Under the pieces are notes generated by a model that saw nothing but the letters and a program-made list of their open reading frames with translations, ran no database searches and was not told where the DNA came from. This document shows, piece after piece, positions 1 through 5,330 of a DNA stretch of 8,837 nucleotides. The stretch lies in the NCBI GenBank assembly GCA_029068025.1, contig JAIEDJ010000373.1:1-8837 (forward strand), in the 5' to 3' direction. The stretch's first letter is position 1. Every line of letters begins with the position of its first letter. A program made the translations under genes and the position numbers. Origin of the DNA: Oscillospiraceae bacterium (lineage in GTDB: Bacteria; Bacillota; Clostridia; Oscillospirales; Ruminococcaceae).

Positions 1-610
1 GTTCAAGACCGAGGTTGGTATTCAGAAGCGTTTCGTAGCCCTCGCGTCCGCCCCAGAAAACATAGCCGGCGCCGCCTAGCTTTACGGTGAGGTCGATAGC
101 CTTCTTGATCTGTGCAGCCGCAAACGCGAACACATCCGCGTCGGGAGCGGTTCCCGCGCCGTGCATATAGCGCGGATTGTTGAAGCAGTTGGCGGTTCCC
201 CAGAGGAGCTTCTTACCGGACTTGTCCATCAGCTCTTTCAGAAGATCGGAGATCTCATCAAGACGGGCGTTGGTCTCCTTCAAGGATCCCGCTTCGGGAG
301 CGATGTCTCTGTCATGGAAGCAGTAGTAGTCGATCGAGAGCTTGTCCATAAGCTCAAAAGCGGCGTAAGCCTTGTTCCTGGCGATCTCCATGGGATCGCT
401 GCCGCCCCACTTCTTGTCGGCAGTCCCCACGCCGAACATATCGGTACCGTCGCCGCCCATGGTATGCCACCATGAGAGCGCGAACTTGAGCTGCTCGCGC
501 ATCGGCTTTCCGCATATTACTTCGTCCGGGTTATAATACTTGAACGCAAGCGGGTTGGCGGATGCCTTGCCCTCATATTTGATCTTCGGAATATTGAAAA
601 ACTCGCCCAT
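1..610 (-). CDS. xylA: Xylose isomerase, N-terminal part (runs off left edge)
   Basis: Xylose isomerase interconverts D-xylose and D-xylulose in the cytoplasm, the first step of bacterial xylose use; it is a divalent-metal TIM-barrel enzyme. Only the first 203 codons are here; the family is usually about 435-440 residues, so the C-terminal half with most metal ligands lies outside the window. Visible family signatures are SWWHTMGGDGTDMFG (residues 46-60), YYCFHDRDIAPE (95-106) with the catalytic His99 and Asp102 pair, WGTANCFNNPRYMHGA (137-152), and FWGGREGYETLLNTN (185-199) with the active-site Trp186. The start ATG (608-610) is preceded by a strong AGGAGG site at about 620-625. A consensus promoter and a dyad lie just upstream, and the gene is transcribed leftwards away from all others. 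No frameshift is seen in the visible part. Identification is from motifs and is very secure. Confidence 0.96.
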   Translation of the reverse strand, partial: MGEFFNIPKIKYEGKASANPLAFKYYNPDEVICGKPMREQLKFALSWWHTMGGDGTDMFGVGTADKKWGGSDPMEIARNKAYAAFELMDKLSIDYYCFHDRDIAPEAGSLKETNARLDEISDLLKELMDKSGKKLLWGTANCFNNPRYMHGAGTAPDADVFAFAAAQIKKAIDLTVKLGGAGYVFWGGREGYETLLNTNLGLE

Positions 611-638
611 GTGAAATTTCCTCCTAAAATTTTCGATC

Positions 639-665
639 GTAATACATCGGTCAAGATGCTATTAC
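639..665 (-). promoter_or_regulatory. Candidate operator dyad at the xylA transcription start
   Basis: On the plus strand, GTAATACATC (639-648) and GATGCTATTAC (655-665) form an inverted repeat around the 6-base spacer GGTCAA. All ten bases of the left arm find partners, with one bulged base (C659) in the right arm. The dyad begins directly after the predicted -10 and covers the predicted start site, which is a typical place for a repressor to block initiation. A sugar-responsive repressor would suit xylA, but no regulator gene is visible and the sequence does not match the catabolite-repression (cre) consensus. It could also form a weak RNA hairpin in the leader. Confidence 0.4.
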
Positions 666-666
666 T

Positions 667-695
667 ATTTTAATATATTTTCAAGTTTTTGTCAA
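667..695 (-). promoter_or_regulatory. Promoter of xylA
   Basis: Read on the minus strand, a perfect -35 TTGACA (690-695) is followed after exactly 17 bases by -10 TAAAAT (667-672). This predicts a transcription start near 660 and a leader of about 50 bases before the xylA ATG at 610, which holds the AGGAGG ribosome binding site. It is a housekeeping-sigma type promoter, and its position just upstream of xylA supports the assignment. Confidence 0.85.
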
Positions 696-705
696 TAGAG
701 ACCTT

Positions 706-840
706 GAGGATTTTGGAAAAAATGATTTGATCGGTGAGATCTCAAATTCCGCGGCTGCCGTCCGGCGTTTGGAAAAGAACGGCGAACAGCTCGAGAAGAG
801 CGCGGTTAAGGTCGCCGTTGTCAGATGTTCCGCAGCATAA
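706..840 (+). pseudogene. Possible orphan 3' tail of a lost gene
   Basis: A plus-strand frame runs open to a TAA at 838-840 and encodes a helix-like, charged peptide ending in KSAVKVAVVRCSAA. Codon choice from about 706 onward (AAG, GAG, GCC, GTC, CTC, GCG) resembles that of the real genes here, whereas the bases just upstream are the AT-rich xylA promoter. There is no ATG or GTG start in this frame and no ribosome binding site. The stretch therefore looks like the last 40-45 codons of a gene whose front was deleted. The product is not recognisable. It could also be chance, since one minus-strand frame is open over the same bases. Confidence 0.3.
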
Positions 841-849
841 AAATATGAT

Positions 850-893
850 AAAAAAACCGCCGCATAAAGCCGGGATTTTGGCTTTGTGCGGCG
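850..893 (-). terminator. Rho-independent terminator after the MBL-fold hydrolase gene
   Basis: A 14-bp stem with one G-T wobble pairs 858-871 (CGCCGCATAAAGCC) with 880-893 (GGCTTTGTGCGGCG) around an 8-base loop. Read on the minus strand, the stem is followed by seven Ts (850-856). It starts only 9 bases past the TAA of the minus-strand hydrolase gene at 903-905, so it is the natural end of that transcript. Read on the plus strand the hairpin is followed only by TTTCTGT, so its activity in that direction would be weaker. Confidence 0.9.
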
Positions 894-902
894 TTTCTGT
901 AT

Positions 903-1541
903 TTACTTTATCCACTGTTTGTTGACAATCGGCTTGCCATGACCGAAGAAAACAGTTCGACTGCCGAGTGCCGAGATCTTTTTTGCGCTTTCGAGCATTT
1001 CTTTTTTATTATGATACAGCATGGATACTGTGGGATAGAACATATTCATTAACGCATCGCCGATTATCAGGTGCTTAGTCTCCACGTCTATCCCGATCGA
1101 GCCGTCGGTGTGTCCGGGAAGCTCAATGATACGCGCGTCTATCCCGTATTCCGACAGGCTGTCGCCTTCGTGAAGAAATACTGTTGGTTTGAACGGCGGC
1201 ATGGCGCGTTTTGAAAAATCTTTAAGTGATACGGATAAAACGATCTTTCCCAAAAATGTGTCCGAGTAAAGCTGCTGAGCGTTGTTGGAGCTTATAAGAT
1301 CAACATCCTTTTCACTCATCGCGATGGGGATGCCGAGCCTTTCGGATATCTCTGCGGCGTTTTCGGCATGGTCAAAGTGCGCGTGTGTCAGCACGATGAG
1401 TTTTACATTATATCCGCGGCAGGCTTCCAGCACCTTTGCCGCATATTCCTTCTTGCCGGTATCGATCAGCACTCCCGAGCTTCCGTTTTCGATGATATAG
1501 CAATTGCCGTTGCCGCACTTTATTCTGTGGATTTCGGTCAT
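903..1541 (-). CDS. MBL-fold metallo-hydrolase
   Basis: This 212-residue protein is a metallo-beta-lactamase-fold hydrolase, probably cytoplasmic because no signal peptide or membrane segment is seen. All ligands of a binuclear metal site are present: THAHFDH (His53, His55, Asp57, His58), GHTDGS (His144), GDALM (Asp162) and FGHGKP (His201). Length and motifs suit the single-domain glyoxalase II-like (GloB/YcbL) subgroup, so a thioester or similar hydrolase is plausible, but the substrate cannot be read from sequence. The ATG at 1539-1541 is preceded by GGAAGGA about 7 bases upstream on the minus strand. It lies downstream of tRNA-Thr on the same strand, with a terminator between them, and ends at its own strong terminator. 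No clear dedicated promoter is visible. Confidence 0.92.
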   Translation of the reverse strand: MTEIHRIKCGNGNCYIIENGSSGVLIDTGKKEYAAKVLEACRGYNVKLIVLTHAHFDHAENAAEISERLGIPIAMSEKDVDLISSNNAQQLYSDTFLGKIVLSVSLKDFSKRAMPPFKPTVFLHEGDSLSEYGIDARIIELPGHTDGSIGIDVETKHLIIGDALMNMFYPTVSMLYHNKKEMLESAKKISALGSRTVFFGHGKPIVNKQWIK

Positions 1542-1570
1542 ATTTGTTCCTTCCGTTTGTGTAATTTCTT

Positions 1571-1603
1571 AAACAAAACCGCCCGTGAATAACTCACGAG
1601 CGG
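1571..1603 (-). terminator. Rho-independent terminator of tRNA-Thr
   Basis: A 10-bp stem pairs 1579-1588 (CCGCCCGTGA) with 1594-1603 (TCACGAGCGG) around a 5-base loop. In the minus-strand transcript the one non-Watson-Crick position is a G-U wobble, whereas in the plus-strand transcript it would be a C-A mismatch, so the hairpin fits minus-strand use. It is followed on that strand by TTTTGTTT (1571-1578). It begins 15 bases beyond the tRNA 3' end and separates the tRNA from the hydrolase gene. Confidence 0.85.
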
Positions 1604-1618
1604 CTTTTCCATTATAAA

Positions 1619-1694
1619 TGGAGCTGATAATCAGAGTCGAACTGATGACCTCATCCTTACCAAGGATGTGCTCTACCAACTGAGCTATATCAGC
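1619..1694 (-). tRNA. tRNA-Thr (anticodon GGT)
   Basis: The 76-base minus-strand sequence folds as a complete cloverleaf. The acceptor stem GCTGATA pairs with TATCAGC. The D arm is GCTC/GAGC with loop AGTTGGTA. The anticodon stem CATCC/GGATG carries loop TTGGTAA, giving anticodon GGT for the threonine codons ACC and ACT. The variable loop is AGGTC, and the T arm ATCAG/CTGAT has loop TTCGACT. The 3' CCA is encoded, and the discriminator base is T rather than the commoner A. G1-C72 and C2-G71 agree with known threonine identity elements. It has its own consensus promoter upstream and a terminator downstream, so it is a single-tRNA transcription unit with a leader of roughly 65 bases. Confidence 0.97.
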
Positions 1695-1767
1695 ATATGA
1701 TTGAAAATATTTCGACAAAATACTTGGCTGCCTGTCCGGAAACGCGTCCTTGAATGGCAACAATGAT

Positions 1768-1796
1768 ATTATATCACAGTCGATTTGATTTGTCAA
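1768..1796 (-). promoter_or_regulatory. Promoter of tRNA-Thr
   Basis: Minus-strand TTGACA (1791-1796) is followed after exactly 17 bases by TATAAT (1768-1773). TGA directly before the -10 supplies an extended TGn element. Both hexamers are perfect consensus, as expected for a stable RNA gene. The predicted start near 1761 leaves a leader of about 65 bases before the mature 5' end at 1694, to be removed by RNase P. Confidence 0.9.
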
Positions 1797-1819
1797 GAGG
1801 TTTTTTAAAAAAAATTCTA

Positions 1820-1848
1820 TTGATTTTTTTTCGGGTTTGTGGTATAAT
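1820..1848 (+). promoter_or_regulatory. Promoter of the remA-gmk-priA operon
   Basis: TTGATT (1820-1825), 17 bases, then TATAAT (1843-1848), with TGG directly before the -10 as an extended TGn element. It predicts a start near 1855 and a short leader of about 28 bases before remA. It points away from the tRNA-Thr promoter; only 23 bases separate the two -35 boxes, including the tract TTTTTTAAAAAAAA at 1801-1814. Confidence 0.88.
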
Positions 1849-1882
1849 TAAAATATATTTTTCATAATGGGGAGGAGTGCTT

Positions 1883-2116
1883 GTGAGATTGGTAAATATT
1901 GGATTCGGAAACGCGGTCAACGCCGATAAGATCGTGGCTGTTGTAAGTCCCGAGGCGGCTCCCGTTAAACGTATAGTCCAGACGGCAAAGGACAGCGGTT
2001 CGGCTATTGACGCGACCTGCGGAAGAAAGACCCGCTCCGTCATAATCTGCGACAGCGGTCATGTGGTTCTCTGTGCGCTCCAGCCCGAGACGCTTGCCGA
2101 CAAAACAGCGGAATGA
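1883..2116 (+). CDS. remA: RemA-family DNA-binding regulator (DUF370)
   Basis: RemA is a small Firmicute DNA-binding protein; in Bacillus subtilis it activates biofilm-matrix operons. This 77-residue protein keeps the family landmarks RLVNIGFGN (2-10), the VVSPEAAPVKR stretch, the basic ATCGRKTRSVI segment (about residues 44-54, matching the arginine-rich DNA-contact region), and VLCALQPET near the C-terminus. The start is taken as GTG 1883: GGGGAGGAG at 1869-1877 lies about 7 bases ahead, and the protein then begins at the usual family N-terminus. An in-frame GTG at 1877 overlaps that ribosome binding site. It is the first gene of the operon, 37 bases before gmk. The pairing of remA with gmk is a conserved Firmicute arrangement. 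What this copy regulates in the present organism is not known. Confidence 0.92.
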   Translation: MRLVNIGFGNAVNADKIVAVVSPEAAPVKRIVQTAKDSGSAIDATCGRKTRSVIICDSGHVVLCALQPETLADKTAE

Positions 2117-2153
2117 CTGCCGCGCTTTTTACAAAAACAACGAGGTGACTTAT

Positions 2154-2759
2154 ATGAACGAAAAGGGCTTGCTGTTCGTGGTTTCCGCGCCTGCCGGCTG
2201 CGGTAAGGATACGATATTGAACGAAGCGTTCAAGAAAACGGACAAGGCGGGGTATGCCGTGTCCGCGACTACGCGCGCTCCTCGTGAGGGCGAGGTGAAC
2301 GGCGTTCACTATCACTTCCTCACGCGTGAGGAATTCGAGAAAAAGATCGCCGAGAAGGAAGTCATCGAATTCACCGAATACTGCGGCAACTATTACGGTA
2401 CTCTGCGCAAGAGCGTGGACGACCTTATATCCAGTGGAAAGGACGCGATCCTAAAGATAGAGGTGGAGGGCGCGATGAATATCCGCCGTATGTTCCCCGA
2501 AGCCTGTCTGGTGTTTATCCTGCCCCCGAGCTGGGAGATTCTTGAGGAACGTCTGCGCGGGCGCGGCACGGAATCCGAGGAAACTATCGCGGCGCGTTTG
2601 CGTCAGGCGCGCACCGAGGTCACATTTGCCGAGAATTACGATTATCTTATCGTCAATGATAAGCTGGACGAGGCTGTGGACGACCTTCTGGCTGTCCTGC
2701 GTGCGGAGAAACTGCGGCGTTCGCGGCTGGACAAGCTGATTGAAGGCTTCAGATCGTGA
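2154..2759 (+). CDS. gmk: Guanylate kinase
   Basis: Guanylate kinase phosphorylates GMP to GDP with ATP in the cytoplasm, an essential step of GTP and dGTP synthesis. The 201-residue length is normal. The P-loop is APAGCGKDT (12-20) with Lys18. The GMP-binding region SATTRAPREGE (37-47) provides Arg41 and Arg44; Glu72 and Tyr81 in EFTEYCGNYYGT are the usual GMP contacts. The mobile lid follows as ERLRGRGTES and RLRQARTE, and the C-terminal part contains YDYLIVND. Asp19 after the P-loop lysine is unusual, as most homologues have Ser, Thr or Gly there. Start ATG 2154 is chosen for its ribosome binding site GAGGTGA (2142-2148) and because the motif spacing then matches E. coli Gmk; the same frame is open farther upstream but inside remA. 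Its TGA overlaps the priA GTG, implying coupled translation. Confidence 0.96.
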   Translation: MNEKGLLFVVSAPAGCGKDTILNEAFKKTDKAGYAVSATTRAPREGEVNGVHYHFLTREEFEKKIAEKEVIEFTEYCGNYYGTLRKSVDDLISSGKDAILKIEVEGAMNIRRMFPEACLVFILPPSWEILEERLRGRGTESEETIAARLRQARTEVTFAENYDYLIVNDKLDEAVDDLLAVLRAEKLRRSRLDKLIEGFRS

Positions 2760-5182
2760 GCTTTTACAGGCAGATCGCGCTGGTCGCAGTCGAAAACACG
2801 CACTTTTCATTTGATATGCTGTTTTCGTATGAGGTACCCGATATGTTTTTCGGGCAGATAGTCCCGGGGAAGCGCGTTGTCGTGCCGTTCGGGCGCGGAG
2901 ACAAAAAGCGTATTGGTCTGGTGTTTAAGATGTCCGACGAGATCCCCGAAAAAAAGTGCAAATATATTTTCGGGGTGGTCGACAATGAGCCTGTGATCTC
3001 CGAGGAACTGCTTAAGCTCTGCGAATGGCTCAGCGAAAACACGTTCTGCACATATTACGACGCGTTCCGCGCTATTTTGCCGCCCGGGTTGGGGTATTCA
3101 CTGAAACGCCGCGTTACGCTTAAAAAGGATTTTGACGGCGCGTTGACGCCGATGGAGCAGACGTTTATCGAGCAGCTGAAAAAAGCCGACAAAGCCGCGT
3201 TTGACGCGCTTATAGCGGGCGGCGGAGCTATGGTAGATACTCTGACGAAAAAGGGGGCACTTGCGGAGGACTGTGTCGCAAAGCGGCGTGTCGGCGACGA
3301 GAGCGTTCAGATGGTGCGTATTTCTGAGGACTATGACCATGAAATAAAGCTCACCGCAAAGCAGCGCGCCGTGATGGAGCTGCTTGAGGAAACGGGCTGC
3401 GCGTCGGTTCACGAGATATGCTATAACTGCGCTGTGACGGCGGCAGTCGTTAAGCTCATGGTTGAGAAGAACATTCTCGAACGGTTTGAACAGACGGTTT
3501 TCCGCACGGAGGGAAATGTTTCCGCGACGGAGGATCCAGGGGATATAGTGTTTTCGCCAAAGCAGCAGGATGTCTATAACGGCATACTTGCTCTCATGAA
3601 CGACCCGGAGCCGCGATGCGCCTTACTGCGCGGCGTTACGGGAAGCGGAAAGACTTCTGTGTTTATACGGCTGATAAACGAAGCGGTCAAACAGGGGAAG
3701 TCCGCGATCATGATGGTGCCAGAGATCTCGCTTACTCCGCAGATGGTCGGGAAGTTCCGGCGGCTGTTCGGCAGCGAGGTCGCGATAATGCACAGCGCGC
3801 TTTCAATAGGCGAACGCGCCGACGAATATCGGCGTATTCGCGAGGGCAAGGCTCATATCGTGATCGGTACACGAAGCGCGGTGTTCGCGCCTGTGCAAAA
3901 TCTTGGGATAGTCGTTATCGACGAGGAGGGCGAAGGCTCTTACAAGTCGGAAAGCTCGCCGCGCTATCACGCGCGTGACACAGCAAAGCAGCGCTGCTTC
4001 GCGCATAACGCGCTGCTGCTTCTCGCCTCGGCTACGCCGTCACCCGAGAGCTGCTATTACGCTAAAACGGGACGGTATTCGCTGTTTGAGATCGATGAGC
4101 GCTACAACAACGCGGTGCTGCCAGAGGTGTATATCGTGGATATGGCAAAGGAGCGGCAGAACGGCAATATGTCAACGTTTTCCATGCCTCTGCTCGACGA
4201 GCTTGCGGTCAATCTTGAACGCAGAGAGCAGTCGATACTTCTGCTGAACAGGCGCGGCTACCGCACGAGCGTGCGCTGCCTTGCCTGCGGAAAGCCGCTG
4301 GAGTGTCCGAACTGCTCGATGCCGCTTACCTATCACAAGGTGAACGACAGCGTGATCTGCCACTGCTGCGGATATATGCGCAGGCTGGATTCTGTCTGTC
4401 CGAAATGCGGCGGACGATTCTTCGATATGAAAGGCGAGGGTACGCAGCTTATTCAAGACGAGCTTTCGGTGATGTTTCCGAAGGCGAGGATACTCAGAAT
4501 GGACGCGGATACAACGTCATCGAAGGGCGCGTTTGAACGTGAATTCGGCGCGTTCGGCAATGGCGAGTACGACATCATGGTCGGAACTCAGATGATTGCC
4601 AAGGGGCTGGATTTTCCGAACGTCACGCTGGTGGGCGTGCTGAAAATCGACAATTCGCTTTATGCCGCTGATTTTCGGGCATATGAGCGGACATTCTCAC
4701 TGATCACGCAGGTGGTCGGCAGGTCGGGGCGCGGAGGAAAGCGCGGCAGAGCGCTGCTCCAGACGTTCTCGCCCGATCACTTTGTCATAAATCTGGCGGC
4801 GAATCAAAATTATCCCGATTACTATAATGAGGAGATCGAGCTTCGCAGGGCGCAGTTTTATCCTCCGTTCTGCGATATCACGGTGTTCGGGTTTGCGTCT
4901 GCTTCAAATGAGCGGTGCGGCAATGCGGCGCGGAAATTCGCCGGAATGCTGCCGAGGCTCGCGGAGCCTTATGGGAACCGCGTTCCTATGCGGATATTGG
5001 GCCCTGCGCCGAATACTGTCGGAAAGGTGAACGGACGATTTAGGTTCTCGCTGATCGTCAAGTGCTCCAACAGCCGCGCGTTCAGGGCGGTGGTGCGCGA
5101 GGCTATGAAGCTAGCGTATGACGACAAGGATTTTGATAATGTGACTTTCTATGCCGATATAAACGGTTACATAGACGGATAG
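2756..5182 (+). CDS. priA: Primosomal protein N' (replication restart helicase PriA)
   Basis: PriA recognises stalled replication forks and loads the replicative helicase to restart replication. The 808 residues match the long Firmicute form. An N-terminal DNA-binding region (about 1-105) is followed by a winged-helix region and then the superfamily 2 helicase core: Walker A GVTGSGKT (293-300, Lys299), VPEISLTPQM, GTRSAVFAP, motif II DEEG (389-392), SATPSPES, the motif V-like GTQMIAKGLDFPNVTLV, and motif VI QVVGRSGRGG. Between the helicase lobes, eight cysteines in four pairs (508/511, 517/520, 535/538, 548/551) form the two zinc sites. Motif II is normally DEEH, so Gly392 is a notable change. 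The GTG start overlaps the gmk stop as GTGA; the last bases of gmk give little room for a strong ribosome binding site, so translation is probably coupled. The stop is TAG, followed by a non-coding gap. Confidence 0.95.
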   Translation: MSFYRQIALVAVENTHFSFDMLFSYEVPDMFFGQIVPGKRVVVPFGRGDKKRIGLVFKMSDEIPEKKCKYIFGVVDNEPVISEELLKLCEWLSENTFCTYYDAFRAILPPGLGYSLKRRVTLKKDFDGALTPMEQTFIEQLKKADKAAFDALIAGGGAMVDTLTKKGALAEDCVAKRRVGDESVQMVRISEDYDHEIKLTAKQRAVMELLEETGCASVHEICYNCAVTAAVVKLMVEKNILERFEQTVFRTEGNVSATEDPGDIVFSPKQQDVYNGILALMNDPEPRCALLRGVTGSGKTSVFIRLINEAVKQGKSAIMMVPEISLTPQMVGKFRRLFGSEVAIMHSALSIGERADEYRRIREGKAHIVIGTRSAVFAPVQNLGIVVIDEEGEGSYKSESSPRYHARDTAKQRCFAHNALLLLASATPSPESCYYAKTGRYSLFEIDERYNNAVLPEVYIVDMAKERQNGNMSTFSMPLLDELAVNLERREQSILLLNRRGYRTSVRCLACGKPLECPNCSMPLTYHKVNDSVICHCCGYMRRLDSVCPKCGGRFFDMKGEGTQLIQDELSVMFPKARILRMDADTTSSKGAFEREFGAFGNGEYDIMVGTQMIAKGLDFPNVTLVGVLKIDNSLYAADFRAYERTFSLITQVVGRSGRGGKRGRALLQTFSPDHFVINLAANQNYPDYYNEEIELRRAQFYPPFCDITVFGFASASNERCGNAARKFAGMLPRLAEPYGNRVPMRILGPAPNTVGKVNGRFRFSLIVKCSNSRAFRAVVREAMKLAYDDKDFDNVTFYADINGYIDG

Positions 5183-5292
5183 CCGGTAATTCCGGCAGTT
5201 GACCGGGATTGGCTTTGCGCGGTATCTGATAAGACGTTTTCGGCAAGGGAAAACTATTTTGTATAATTTGGTATTATGTTTTTAATAACTGC
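5183..5292. other. Gap after priA with no gene
   Basis: These 110 bases contain no credible reading frame. A small hairpin GCCGG/CCGGC (5182-5196) overlaps the priA stop but has no T run, so it is not a convincing terminator and some priA transcription may continue into the def operon. A lone TATAAT at 5262-5267 has no -35 partner at a suitable distance. Toward 5270-5290 the sequence becomes AT-rich ahead of the def promoter. Confidence 0.6.
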
Positions 5293-5321
5293 TTGACAAG
5301 TTCAATGTAATGTGGTATAGT
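5293..5321 (+). promoter_or_regulatory. Promoter of the def-def-fmt-rsmB operon
   Basis: A perfect -35 TTGACA (5293-5298) is followed after 17 bases by -10 TATAGT (5316-5321), with TGG directly before it as an extended TGn element. The predicted start is near 5328, giving an unusually long untranslated leader of about 250 bases before the first def gene. It means the second half of the cluster is an independent transcription unit from remA-gmk-priA, though readthrough is possible. Confidence 0.87.
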
Positions 5322-5330
5322 GAACTTGTC
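5295..5330. promoter_or_regulatory. Perfect 10-bp inverted repeat spanning the def promoter (candidate operator)
   Basis: GACAAGTTCA (5295-5304) and TGAACTTGTC (5321-5330) are perfect reverse complements separated by 16 bases. The left arm overlaps the last four bases of the -35 box, and the right arm begins at the last base of the -10 and covers the predicted start. A protein bound to both arms would occlude the promoter. The arm centres are 26 bp apart, about two and a half helical turns, so contact would need flexibility, looping or separate dimers. It does not match CIRCE, Rex, CtsR or the Gram-positive LexA consensus as I know them. Confidence 0.5.

Noticed and set aside
734..925. A 63-codon plus-strand frame across 734-925
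   Set aside because: It runs through the hydrolase terminator and the end of the opposite gene, has no ribosome binding site, and has a basic, Ser/Arg-rich composition typical of a shadow frame.
1877..1882. GTG 1877 as the remA start
   Set aside because: It overlaps the ribosome binding site; GTG 1883 has proper spacing and gives the usual RemA N-terminus.
2061..2153. Longer guanylate kinase starting at ATG 2061
   Set aside because: It overlaps remA in another frame, adds residues not found in the family, and ignores the good GAGGTGA site before ATG 2154.
5182..5196. GCCGG/CCGGC hairpin as a priA terminator
   Set aside because: Only a 5-bp stem and no T run follows.
5262..5267. TATAAT as an additional promoter upstream of def
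   Set aside because: The hexamer 17 bases upstream (TTCGGC, 5239-5244) is a poor -35 and there is no TGn extension; the promoter at 5293-5321 is far better.
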